This document shows positions 8,308-16,074 of a DNA stretch of 46,109 nt, piece after piece (within the stretch, counting starts at the first letter, position 1; every line of letters begins with the position of its first letter). The notes below the pieces were generated by a model. It had not been told where the DNA came from and did no database searches. It was given only the letters and a program-made list of their open reading frames with translations. This stretch comes from CAYSYM01 sp964435115 (GTDB lineage Bacteria; Chloroflexota; UBA6077; CF-72): the NCBI GenBank assembly GCA_964435115.1, contig CAYSYM010000028.1:1-46109 (forward strand). The letters run 5' to 3'. The position numbers and the translations under genes were made by a program.

Positions 8308-8838
8308 TCAGCCGAAGAGCGAGAGCTGGCCGGGGCGGGCCGGCTCTCCGGTCGCGTCGGGGGTCGGCCCCGCGGCCTCCGGCTCGGGAGGAGCGGGCGG
8401 GAGCGATGCCGGCGGGCCGCTCGGTCGAGCGGGGCGGGCCCTGGGCGCCGGCCGCGCCGTCGGGTTGCGCGGGTGTGTCTGCCAGCGGTCCTCCGCCTCG
8501 GCGACGAGCGCCGGGACCTCGTCGAGGGCGCCCTGCAGGTCGCCCGCCTCGGCCAAGCGCAGCAGTGGGTCGCAGCCGTCCGCCCCGAGCGCCAGGAGGG
8601 CGCGGTAGCCCGCCCCCTCGACCGGCCGCAGCGTCACGACGAGCTTGAGCGACCGGCGCGGTGGCGGCGCCGCCGGTCCGGCCGCAGCCATCTCGGCACC
8701 AGGCGGCTCATCGGTCGCCTCCACAGTCCCGGCGCGGGCGCCGTCCGCTGGCTGCCGGGGCGGCGCGCAGCCGCAGCCGTCGGCCGCCGGTGGCGGGGAG
8801 TCGCCCTGGTCGGTCGGTGCGATGCGTTCGTCAGTCAT
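8308..8838 (-). CDS. PRTRC system protein E-like, with C-terminal clamp-binding motif
   Basis: A 176-residue protein: a low-complexity Pro/Ala-rich N-terminus, a short central domain (around residues 60-125) resembling PRTRC E (KLVVTLRP...DGCDPLLRL...EDRWQ), a Pro-rich linker, and the C-terminus QLSLFG. QLSLF is a canonical beta-clamp-binding peptide, and the gene sits immediately downstream of the dnaN-like gene (now separated by the transposon). ATG at 8838 has AAGGAG upstream. Before the transposon arrived, this gene followed dnaN by about 75 nt. Confidence 0.7.
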   Translation of the reverse strand: MTDERIAPTDQGDSPPPAADGCGCAPPRQPADGARAGTVEATDEPPGAEMAAAGPAAPPPRRSLKLVVTLRPVEGAGYRALLALGADGCDPLLRLAEAGDLQGALDEVPALVAEAEDRWQTHPRNPTARPAPRARPARPSGPPASLPPAPPEPEAAGPTPDATGEPARPGQLSLFG

Positions 8839-8860
8839 ACGCAGCTCCTTGAACGGGGAT

Positions 8861-8899
8861 CCGGGGCGGGCACCGCACGACCGGCGAGGCCCGCCCCGG
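8861..8899. repeat. 11-bp inverted repeat between dnaN and the PRTRC E gene
   Basis: CCGGGGCGGGC (8861-8871) pairs with GCCCGCCCCGG (8889-8899) across a 17-nt loop. It lies in the ancestral dnaN to PRTRC E gap, 15 bp from the left target-site copy. It resembles the other GC hairpins between genes of this train. Confidence 0.75.
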
Positions 8900-8914
8900 G
8901 GCGTGCTCAGGCTG

Positions 8915-8919
8915 CCTGG
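8915..8919. repeat. Left target-site duplication (CCTGG)
   Basis: CCTGG directly abuts the left TGTGAC terminus. An identical copy abuts the right terminus at 14336-14340. Five-base duplications are the hallmark of Tn7-family insertion. Confidence 0.92.
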
Positions 8920-9080
8920 TGTGACTTGACTCATCGGTTTGCCGCGCCGGACGCATAACTTTGCCGCCGCGGACCGCTGATCAGGCCACATGTGGCTTGG
9001 GATGGCCTCCGAGGCGGTCGGCAGGAGAAGCAAGTCTTTGCCGTAGGTGGCGGTTGGAACCATCGGGTTGCCATGGGTGC
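8920..9080 (+). repeat. Left end with four TnsB-type binding repeats
   Basis: Inside the terminal TGTGAC are four related repeats: CATCGGTTTGCCGCG (from 8932), CATAACTTTGCCGCC (from 8954), CAAGTCTTTGCCGTA (from 9031) and a degenerate CATCGGGTTGCCATG (from 9061). The shared core is TTTGCCG or TTGCC. Several spaced sites at one end are typical of TnsB binding arrays. The promoter of the transposition operon should also lie in or just after this array. Confidence 0.8.
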
Positions 9081-9150
9081 TGACCTCCGGAGCTGAAGGT
9101 GATTCCATAGGAGCATTCGGCTGCCCCATCTCGCGTCGGGAGGGACCGCG

Positions 9151-11670
9151 ATGCTCCGGGACGGTGCGCTTGCGGCGCTGTGTCAGCGTTTGGGCCTGTC
9201 GGAACAGGCTAGGGCCGTCATCGAGGCCATCCGGTCGGCGCCGCCGGCCCGGCGGGTGCGCGGTGCCGCCGGCAACGTCGCTGTGCGCTACCCGAGCCGG
9301 AAGATGGGCGTCACCATCCAGGCCGAGAGCCACCGCAACGAGCTGGCCGGCCTGTACGAGTACGAGCACGACCCCGCGACGCTCGAGTTCTACGACCAGC
9401 CGCCGCCGATCACCCTCGTCTACGCGACCGCGGACGGCCGCCCGGTCCGCGCCCGGCACACGCCGGACTACTTCGTGCTCCGCACCGACGGGGTCGGCTG
9501 GGAGGAGTGGAAGGCGGAAGCGGAGCTAGACCGGCTCGCGGGCACGATGCCGCGCCGCTACGTCCGGGTCGAGGATGGCCGCTGGCGCTGCCCACCGGGC
9601 GAGCGCGTCGCCGAGCCGCTGGGCTTGTACTACCGGGTGCGCTCGTCGGCCGAGATCGACTGGGTCTTCCAGCGCAACCTGCTCTTCCTCGAGGATTACC
9701 TGCGGCCGGAGGACCCACCGACCGACGAGCGCGCCGCCGCGGCCATCCTGGCGCTGGTCGCCCGGCAGCCCGGGCTGGGCCTGGACGAACTGCTCGGCCA
9801 ACTCGCCGGGGCGAGTAGCGATGACGTCTACCGCCTGATCGCCGACGAGCGGCTCTACGTCGACCTGCGCGCCGCCGCCCTGGCCGAGCCGGAGCGGGTG
9901 CGCGTCTTCCGCGACGCCGGCCTCGCGCGGGTCTGGGCCGCGCTCGAAGCCCCGGCCGAGCCGGGCCGGCCGGTCGGAACCGCCGTGCCGTCCCCGACCG
10001 GCCTCAGCGCCGAGGCGCGGGAGTGGCTCGCCCGGGCCAGCCCCGACGACTTCCGCGAGGCCAATCGGCGGCACGCGATCATCGCCACCCACGCGGCCGG
10101 CGGCGCCGCGCCCACCGGCGCGACCCCGGCCCGGACGGTCCGCCGCTGGCTGGCGCGGTACCGACGGGCCGAGCAGGTCGACGGCTGCGGCTACGTCGGG
10201 CTGCTGCCACGCCGCGCCCGGAGCGGCAACCGCACGCGCAAGCTTCCGGAGGCGACCCTGAGGCTCCTGGACGAGTTCATCGCCGCCGACTACGAGACGC
10301 TCAAGCAGAAGCGCCGCTTCGAGGTCTACGCGGCGCTGACCCGGACCTGCGACGAGCGCGGCGTCGCCGCCCCCAGCTACAAGACGTTCGCCCGCGCGGT
10401 CGACCGGCGCCCCCGCCAGGCGCAGGTCGCCAGCCGGCAGGGTCTGCGGGCGGCGGCCCAGGCGGCGCCCTTCCACTGGGAGCTGACGCCGACCACCCCG
10501 CGGCACGGGGACCGCCCGTTCGAGATCGGCCACCTCGACCACACGCAGCTGGACGTCGAGCTGGTCTGCTCGCGCACCGGTCGGAACCTCGGGCGGCCCT
10601 GGGCCACGTTCCTGACCGACGCGTTCTCGCGGCGGTTGCTGGCGGTCGCGCTCGGCTTCGACCCGCCGAGCTACCGCGCCTGCATGCTGGTGCTGCGGGA
10701 GTGCGTGCGCCGCCACCAGCGGCTGCCCCAGACCCTGGTGGTGGACGGGGGCCCGGAGTTCGCCAGCGTCTACTTCGAGACGCTGCTGGCGCGCTACGAA
10801 TGCACCAAGAAGACCCGCCCGGCCGCCCGCCCGCGGTTCGGCTCGGTCTGCGAGCGGCTCTTCGGCACGACCAACACGCGCTTCGTCCACACGCTCGTCG
10901 GCAACACCCAGCTGCTGCGGCCCGGTCGGCAGGTGACCAGGGCGGTCGACCCGAAGGCCCACGCCCGCTGGACCCTCGATCGGCTCCACGCGCGGTTGTG
11001 CGAGTGGGCCTACGAGGTCTACGACACGATCGAGCACCCGGCGCTCGGGCAAGCGCCCCGCGAGGCCTTCGCGGCCGGGTTGCTCCGGGGCGGGCTGCGG
11101 CCCCAGCGGCGGATCGCCGACGACGAGGACTTCCGGCTGCTGACCTTGCCGAGCACGCCGAAGGGCACGGCCAAGCTCCAGCCCCGCCTCGGGGTCAAGC
11201 TCCACCATCTCTACTACTGGTCCGACGCCTTCCTCGACCCGGCGGTCGAGGGGACCCAGCTGCCGGTGCGCTACGACCCGTTCGACGCCGGGCTGGCCTA
11301 CGCCTTCGTCAAGGGGCGCTGGGTCCGCTGCCTCTCCGAGCATCACGCCCGCTTCGCCGGCCGCTCCGAGCGCGAGATCCGGCTGGCGAGCGCCGAGCTG
11401 CGCCGCCGCCACCAGCGCCACGGCCGGCAGCTGCCGATCACCGCGCGCAAGCTGGCCGACTTCCTGGCCTCGCTCGAGGCGGAGGAGGTGCTGCTGGAGC
11501 AGCGCCGGCGCGACGCCGCGGCCGGCGACGTGCTGCGGTCGGCCGCGACCGGCCCGGCAGCCGAAGCCGCCCCGCTGGCCGAAGGGCGTGATGGCCGGGA
11601 ACCGGGGGCGGAGACCGCTGGGGACCCCGCCGCGGGCGATCCGGCCCCGGTCGTCTACGAGGAGTACTGA
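9151..11670 (+). CDS. tnsAB: TnsA-TnsB fusion transposase
   Basis: An 839-residue fusion. Residues about 40-240 resemble TnsA, an endonuclease with a PD-(D/E)XK core: E64 (in NELAGLYEYEHDP), D106 (in HTPDYF) and K121 (in EEWK). Residues about 260-760 resemble TnsB, an RNase H-fold DDE transposase with D463 (GHLDHTQ), D532 (VVDGG) and E568 (SVCERLFG), with 35 residues between the last two. One protein can thus cut both strands at each end, giving cut-and-paste movement. The C-terminal tail is Ala/Glu-rich and probably contacts TnsC. The ATG at 9151 has GGGAGGG 6 nt upstream. Such fusions are known from some Tn7-like groups, including certain CRISPR-associated ones, but no cas gene is present here. 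Confidence 0.93.
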   Translation: MLRDGALAALCQRLGLSEQARAVIEAIRSAPPARRVRGAAGNVAVRYPSRKMGVTIQAESHRNELAGLYEYEHDPATLEFYDQPPPITLVYATADGRPVRARHTPDYFVLRTDGVGWEEWKAEAELDRLAGTMPRRYVRVEDGRWRCPPGERVAEPLGLYYRVRSSAEIDWVFQRNLLFLEDYLRPEDPPTDERAAAAILALVARQPGLGLDELLGQLAGASSDDVYRLIADERLYVDLRAAALAEPERVRVFRDAGLARVWAALEAPAEPGRPVGTAVPSPTGLSAEAREWLARASPDDFREANRRHAIIATHAAGGAAPTGATPARTVRRWLARYRRAEQVDGCGYVGLLPRRARSGNRTRKLPEATLRLLDEFIAADYETLKQKRRFEVYAALTRTCDERGVAAPSYKTFARAVDRRPRQAQVASRQGLRAAAQAAPFHWELTPTTPRHGDRPFEIGHLDHTQLDVELVCSRTGRNLGRPWATFLTDAFSRRLLAVALGFDPPSYRACMLVLRECVRRHQRLPQTLVVDGGPEFASVYFETLLARYECTKKTRPAARPRFGSVCERLFGTTNTRFVHTLVGNTQLLRPGRQVTRAVDPKAHARWTLDRLHARLCEWAYEVYDTIEHPALGQAPREAFAAGLLRGGLRPQRRIADDEDFRLLTLPSTPKGTAKLQPRLGVKLHHLYYWSDAFLDPAVEGTQLPVRYDPFDAGLAYAFVKGRWVRCLSEHHARFAGRSEREIRLASAELRRRHQRHGRQLPITARKLADFLASLEAEEVLLEQRRRDAAAGDVLRSAATGPAAEAAPLAEGRDGREPGAETAGDPAAGDPAPVVYEEY

Positions 11671-11671
11671 G

Positions 11672-12862
11672 ATGCCGCCCGCGGATGGCTTCCCGCGCGA
11701 GCTGCTCGTGCAGCCGGCCGAGGCCCGCCTGGCCTACTTCGCCGCTCGGGTCGTCGCCCACCCCCGCCTCACGCAGGCGCACCAGGCCTTGCTGCACGCC
11801 GTTCGGGCGCCGGCCGAGGCGTCGCTCGTCCTGGTCTACGGCCCGACCGGGGTCGGCAAGACGACCCTGCGGCGGCGGATCGAGCAGCAGCTGCTCGCGG
11901 CGGCGCTGCCCGACCTGGAGCAGGACCCCGGCCGGATCCCGGTCGTCGGGCTCGAGGCGGTGGCGCCCGAGTCGGGCCAGTTCAATTGGAAGGACTACTA
12001 CACCCGCGCGCTGCTGGCGCTGGACGAGCCGCTCGTCGAGCACAAGCACGACCCCGCGGTGCGGGGCGTCCGCCGCGACGGCGGCGGGCGGCTGCGGGTC
12101 GAGCACACCGTCCCCGGCCCGGAGCTGCGCCGCGCGCTGGAGCAGTGCCTGCGCCAGCGGCGGGTGGAGGTGGTCATCGTCGACGAGGCCCAGCACCTCA
12201 CGCGGCTGGCGAGCGGGCGGCGGCTGCTCGACCAGATGGACACGCTCAAATCGCTGGCCGCGCTGACCGGGACGGTGCACGTGCTGGTCGGCACCTACGA
12301 GCTGCTGGGGCTGGCCGACCTGAGCGCCCAGCTCAGCCGGCGCAGCCGCGAGATCCACCTCGGGCGCTACCGCGCCGAGTCGGCCGAGGATCGGCTGGCC
12401 TTCCGGAGCGTGCTGCTGACCTTCCAACGCCACCTGCCCCTGGGCGAAGAGCCGGACCTGGTCGGGCGCTGGGAGGAGCTCTACGAGCGGTCGGTCGGCT
12501 GCGTCGGGGTGCTCAAGGGGTGGCTGCAGCGGGCCCTGGCGGCGGCGCTCGAGGCCGACGCGCCGACCCTCACGGCGCGGCACCTGGACCGGCAGGCCGA
12601 CCCCACCCGCAAGCTGCTGAGCCTGGCCCGTGCGATCGCCGAGGGCGAGGCGGCGCTGGCCGGCAGCGGCCGCGAGCGCGGCGAGCTGCGCCGGCTGCTC
12701 GGGCTGGCGGTCGAGGTGGCCGCGCCCGTCGTGGTCGGGGCGACCGGGCCGGGGCAAGCTCAGCCGGCCGCGACGCAGGCTCGGCGGCCCGGCGGTCGGG
12801 CCGCCGAGCGCCGGCCGACGCGGGATCCGGTCGGCGCGGGGAGGCCCTCGGATGGGCACTGA
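11672..12862 (+). CDS. tnsC: TnsC-like AAA+ ATPase, transposition regulator
   Basis: A 396-residue AAA+ protein. Walker A GPTGVGKTT lies around residues 56-64, and Walker B VVIVDEAQH is intact with Asp and Glu. TnsC/TniB proteins polymerise on DNA, link the target selector to the transposase and provide target immunity. The ATG at 11672 is one base past the tnsAB stop and has GAGGAG upstream. A longer in-frame extension exists but lies inside tnsAB. The C-terminal 40 residues are Arg/Ala-rich and variable. It overlaps tniQ by 11 nt. Confidence 0.92.
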   Translation: MPPADGFPRELLVQPAEARLAYFAARVVAHPRLTQAHQALLHAVRAPAEASLVLVYGPTGVGKTTLRRRIEQQLLAAALPDLEQDPGRIPVVGLEAVAPESGQFNWKDYYTRALLALDEPLVEHKHDPAVRGVRRDGGGRLRVEHTVPGPELRRALEQCLRQRRVEVVIVDEAQHLTRLASGRRLLDQMDTLKSLAALTGTVHVLVGTYELLGLADLSAQLSRRSREIHLGRYRAESAEDRLAFRSVLLTFQRHLPLGEEPDLVGRWEELYERSVGCVGVLKGWLQRALAAALEADAPTLTARHLDRQADPTRKLLSLARAIAEGEAALAGSGRERGELRRLLGLAVEVAAPVVVGATGPGQAQPAATQARRPGGRAAERRPTRDPVGAGRPSDGH

Positions 12863-14255
12863 TGCGCCGGTGGTCTACGAGCAGTGGGACCTGACCCGCC
12901 CGGCGATCCCGCCGCGCAGCCGGCTCTTCCACCTGGCGCCGCTCGGGATCGGCACGCCGTGGACGGAGAGCCTGACCGGCTACGTCGCCCGCCTGGCCGA
13001 GGCGCACGGGGTGCTCGTGCGGCAGCTCGTCCTGCACGAGATCCTGCCGCTGCTGGACCGGCCGCACCTGGCGGCCACCCATGACCCCGCCCTGCTCTCG
13101 GCCTTCTGGCGGAACGAGACCCGCGCCCTGAACGGCACGCGCGCCCTGGCCCGCGGCCTGGTGCGGGCGCTGGAGCAACTGACCGGACGGCGCGACCTGC
13201 GCTTCCTGACCCTGCTGACCTGGACGGAGCTCCTGCCGGTCCAGCGGCTGCAGCGGCCGACCCGCGCCTGGTGCCCGGCCTGCTACGCCGCCCGGCGGCA
13301 GGCCGGGCGGGCGGTCGCCGAGCCGCTGCTGTGGACCCTGGCGCCGGTCACCGCCTGCCCCCGCCACCGGCACCGCCTGGAGCTGGCCTGCCCGTTCTCC
13401 GACTGCGGCCGCCGGTCGCCGGTGCTGGGGGCGCGGTCGCGGCCCGGGCACTGCACCCGCTGCGGACGCTGGCTGGGCCGCGCGGCCGGCGCCGAGCTCA
13501 CGGCGAGCGAGCCGCTCACCGACGCGGAGCTCCTGGGCCACGCCTGGATCGAGCAGGCCGTCGGCGAGCTGATCGCGGCCGCGCCGGACCTGCCCATCTC
13601 CCCGCGGCGCGAGCAGCTCGTGCGGGCGATCGACGCCTCGGTGGCCAGCGTTGCCGGGGGCAATCGGCGCGCCTGGGCGCGCACGCTCGGGCTGGGGCTG
13701 GAAACGGCCGTGGGCTGGCGGGAGGGGCGCACGATCCCGTCGCTGGGGCTGCTGCTCCAGCTCTGCAGCGCCCTGGGGACGACGCCGCTCCGCTTCTTGC
13801 AGGGCGACGTCGGCGGGGTGGACCGGCCGACCGCGCGCCGGCTCGCGCCGCCCGGCGCCCCGCGCCGCCCGCGGCGGACCCGGACCGCCGCGCGGCGCGA
13901 AGCTCTCCGCCAGGCGCTGGACGCGGTCCTGGCCGGCGCTGAGCAGCCGCCGCCGTCGCTGCGCGAAGTGACCGAGCGGCTGGGCGAGACGACGACCTAC
14001 CTGCGCGGCCATCTGCCCCAGCTCTGCCGCGCGATCTCCGCGCGCCATCGGGACTACCAGCTGGCACGGGGCAGCCGGCGACGGCAGCAGCTGCGTGACG
14101 AGGTCCGCCAGGCCACCCACCACCTGCACGCCCAGGGGCGCTATCCCAGCGGCTACCGGGTCGCCCAGCTCCTCAGCGAACCGGCCGCCATCCTGAACGC
14201 GGTGGCGCGGGCGGCCTGGCGCGAGGCGCTCCGGGAGCTCGGCTGGCGGACCTGA
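12852..14255 (+). CDS. tniQ: TniQ/TnsD-like target selector with zinc fingers
   Basis: A 467-residue protein. The N-terminal TniQ domain (about residues 30-210) includes the characteristic ESLTGYVARLAE motif and two zinc-finger-like Cys/His clusters (WCPACY with CPRHRHRLE, and CPFSDC with CTRC). A helix-turn-helix-like segment follows around residues 280-320 (ETAVGWREGRTIPSLGLLL), and the basic C-terminal half has a second possible DNA-binding region. At 467 residues it is closer to TnsD, which reads a specific site, than to the short TniQ of CRISPR-guided elements. It is therefore the best candidate for choosing the dnaN 3' end as target. The ATG at 12852 overlaps tnsC and has GGGGAGG upstream. 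Confidence 0.88.
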   Translation: MGTDAPVVYEQWDLTRPAIPPRSRLFHLAPLGIGTPWTESLTGYVARLAEAHGVLVRQLVLHEILPLLDRPHLAATHDPALLSAFWRNETRALNGTRALARGLVRALEQLTGRRDLRFLTLLTWTELLPVQRLQRPTRAWCPACYAARRQAGRAVAEPLLWTLAPVTACPRHRHRLELACPFSDCGRRSPVLGARSRPGHCTRCGRWLGRAAGAELTASEPLTDAELLGHAWIEQAVGELIAAAPDLPISPRREQLVRAIDASVASVAGGNRRAWARTLGLGLETAVGWREGRTIPSLGLLLQLCSALGTTPLRFLQGDVGGVDRPTARRLAPPGAPRRPRRTRTAARREALRQALDAVLAGAEQPPPSLREVTERLGETTTYLRGHLPQLCRAISARHRDYQLARGSRRRQQLRDEVRQATHHLHAQGRYPSGYRVAQLLSEPAAILNAVARAAWREALRELGWRT

Positions 14256-14335
14256 GCCGGATGCATCGGTGATCACCGCGCCCGCTGGTGGAAGCATAAT
14301 CTGGCCACTGCGGCCAAGTTATGGGTTAGGTCACA
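14256..14335 (-). repeat. Right end of the Tn7-like element
   Basis: Read inward on the minus strand from 14335, the end is TGTGACCTAACC followed by CATAACTTGGCCGCAG, which matches the second left-end site (CATAACTTTGCCGCC). Only about 80 bp separate the tniQ stop from the end, leaving no room for cargo. The first three bases of the end, TGA on the minus strand with the preceding GTG, now terminate the dnaN-like gene. Confidence 0.85.
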
Positions 14336-15467
14336 CCTGGGCCTGGCGGCGGGCGAGGGCCGGGTCGTAGAGCGGCATCACCACCCAGAGGTCGGTCCCC
14401 TCGGGTCGATCGGCCTCACGCACCACCACCGGCGCCTGCGGGCTCGCCCAGCGCAGCTCGAGCCGGGCGCCGGCCACCGCGCCGAGGAGGTCGGCGAGCA
14501 GCCGGGTATTGAGGGCGACCGCCTGCGGCTCGCCCTCCAGGGCGGCCGGGAGTTCGCTCTCCGCCTCCCCGCTCTCGGCGCCCCGCGCCTGCAGCCGTAG
14601 TCGGTCGGGCGCGGCCTCGAGCAGGACGGGGCGGGCGTCCCCGCTGCCGAAGAGCCCGGCCACGCGGACCGCCTGCGCGAAGGCCGCCGTCTCGACCGTG
14701 ACCCGCGTCCGCGCGTCCCGAGGGATCACCCGCTCGACGTCGGGGAACTGCCCCTCGATGAGCCGGCTGTAGAGCACGGTCGCGCCGGCCATGAGGGCGA
14801 CGCCGCGGCCGTCCGGCGCCGGGAGCAGGCGGGCCGCGTCGGCGTCGACCAGCAACCGGGCGCACTCGGCGACCGCCCGGGCCGGCACGAGGAGCTGCTG
14901 CGGCGCGGCCGTGGCCTCCGGGAGCCGCGCCCGCGCCAGCCGAAAGCCGTCGGCGGCGGCCAGCGTGAGCCCGTCCGCGCCGAAGTCGAATAGCACGCCG
15001 GAGAGGACCGGGCGGCTCTCGTCGCGCGCCGCGGCGAAGGCGACACGCTCGATCGCGGTCCTGAGCCGACCGGCGTCGAGCTCGACGGCCGCGCGCTCGT
15101 CGGTGCTCGGGAAGGCGGGGAACTCGTCGGGGTCGGCCGTGGCCAGGGTGGCGACGAACGGGCCGCAGGCGGCGCGGACGCGCTGGCGCTGCGGCTCGAA
15201 GCTCAGCCGCACCGGCTCGCCGGGCAGCTGCGCGACGTAGTCGCCGAGCAGCCGGGCGGGGATCGCGACGCGGCCCGCGGCCGCGACGTCGGCCGCCACC
15301 ACCGTGGTCAGCGCCAGCTCGGCATCGGTCGCCGTCAGGCGCAGGCGGCCGGGCTCCGCGGTGACCAGCACCATCTGGAGGATGGGCAGGGTCGGGCGCG
15401 CGGGCGCGACCCGGGCGACGAGCCGCAGGGCGCGGCTAAGGGCGGATTGGTCGACCGTCAGTTCCAT
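14331..15467 (-). CDS. dnaN: DNA polymerase III beta subunit (sliding clamp), 3' end rewritten by transposon
   Basis: A 378-residue beta clamp with the usual three-domain length. The start MELTVDQSALSRALRLVARV, the central SRPVLSGVLFDF and the C-terminal LWVVMPLYDP are family landmarks. The clamp encircles DNA and tethers polymerases and repair proteins through QLxLF-type peptides. The ATG at 15467 has GGAGG upstream. The stop TGA at 14331-14333 lies inside the transposon end. Joining the flanks restores an ancestral end of ...RQAQAA, so the insertion changed only the last residues (AA to V) and the clamp should still work. A clamp on an accessory replicon suggests a dedicated replication or repair system. 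Confidence 0.93.
   Translation of the reverse strand: MELTVDQSALSRALRLVARVAPARPTLPILQMVLVTAEPGRLRLTATDAELALTTVVAADVAAAGRVAIPARLLGDYVAQLPGEPVRLSFEPQRQRVRAACGPFVATLATADPDEFPAFPSTDERAAVELDAGRLRTAIERVAFAAARDESRPVLSGVLFDFGADGLTLAAADGFRLARARLPEATAAPQQLLVPARAVAECARLLVDADAARLLPAPDGRGVALMAGATVLYSRLIEGQFPDVERVIPRDARTRVTVETAAFAQAVRVAGLFGSGDARPVLLEAAPDRLRLQARGAESGEAESELPAALEGEPQAVALNTRLLADLLGAVAGARLELRWASPQAPVVVREADRPEGTDLWVVMPLYDPALARRQAQV
14336..14340. repeat. Right target-site duplication (CCTGG)
   Basis: This CCTGG is identical to the left copy at 8915-8919 and directly abuts the right transposon end. It lies within the last codons of the dnaN-like gene. Confidence 0.92.
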
Positions 15468-15480
15468 CGCATACCTCCAT

Positions 15481-16059
15481 CTAACCTGGGTTGGTCGGTC
15501 TCGTGCGCTGTCGGAGCGTGCCCGCGCCCGGCCAGACCGGGACGGGCAGCGCTCCGTCGGCGGCGAGCGGCGCGCGGTCGCTCGGGCAGGGCGGGTCCAG
15601 AGCGTCCACCATCCCGGCCGGGTCGCGGCCGTCCGGCGACGCCTCGGCCCAGCCGAGCACCGCGGCGACGTGGGCCTGGTACGCGGCGCGCGCCCGGATC
15701 GCTCCCCGCGCCGCCGGGTGGACGAGTCCCACGTGGGCCACGCCGGCGCGGGTCAGCGCCGCCTGCACCCGGCGGCCGAGGGCCACGATGCAGGCCCCGG
15801 CGCCGGCGAGGGAGCGGACCGCCTGCAGCGCGTTCTCGCAGGGCAGGTCGTCGGCGGGCTCGTCGTGGAACAGGTTGAGGAAGACGGCGTGGGCCGGGTC
15901 GACGCCGGTGCGCCGCAGCGCATCGTGCAGCGTCTTCGCGCACAGCCGCCCGTCGGTCCAGTGGGCGCCGAGCTCCACCGCCCGCCGGCTCCGCCGCTCG
16001 CCGACGAAGACGAGCGGGGTCTCCTCGACCGGAGCTCGTCGTGGCTGCTGGGCCAGCAT
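15481..16059 (-). CDS. Uracil-DNA glycosylase-superfamily-like protein
   Basis: A 192-residue protein. The order of elements resembles the UDG fold: VFVGERRSRRAVELG near the N-terminus, LCAKTLHDALRRTG, VFLNLF, then ALGRRVQAAL and LVHPAARG near the end, the last matching the conserved H-P region. The N-terminal motif lacks the usual GEAPG residues, so glycosylase activity is uncertain. Versions of this kind occur in phages and mobile elements near base-modification genes. It is followed after 13 nt by the dnaN-like gene. The Pro/Arg-rich C-terminal tail is probably disordered. Confidence 0.55.
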   Translation of the reverse strand: MLAQQPRRAPVEETPLVFVGERRSRRAVELGAHWTDGRLCAKTLHDALRRTGVDPAHAVFLNLFHDEPADDLPCENALQAVRSLAGAGACIVALGRRVQAALTRAGVAHVGLVHPAARGAIRARAAYQAHVAAVLGWAEASPDGRDPAGMVDALDPPCPSDRAPLAADGALPVPVWPGAGTLRQRTRPTNPG

Positions 16060-16074
16060 CGGAGCGACGTTCTC

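Larger units (their letters stand above)
8920..14335 (+). mobile_element. Compact Tn7-like transposon (TnsAB fusion, TnsC, TniQ), 5,416 bp
   Basis: The element is bounded by imperfect inverted ends that match at 12 of the first 15 positions (left TGTGACTTGACTCAT, right TGTGACCTAACCCAT). Both ends carry further TnsB-type sites and are flanked by a perfect 5-bp direct repeat CCTGG. The three genes lie in one operon with 1-nt spacing and an 11-nt overlap. There is no cargo, CRISPR array or cas gene. The element lies in the 3' end of the dnaN-like gene, opposite in direction to the host gene train. Intact ends and open genes suggest a recent and possibly active insertion. Confidence 0.93.

Noticed and set aside
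9526..11421. 631-codon minus-strand frame inside tnsAB
   Set aside because: It mirrors the real TnsAB frame, shows no domain and is low complexity.
8920..14335. CRISPR-associated transposon
   Set aside because: The TnsAB fusion and TniQ raised the idea, but no cas gene or repeat-spacer array lies inside the ends. The TniQ is also TnsD-sized.
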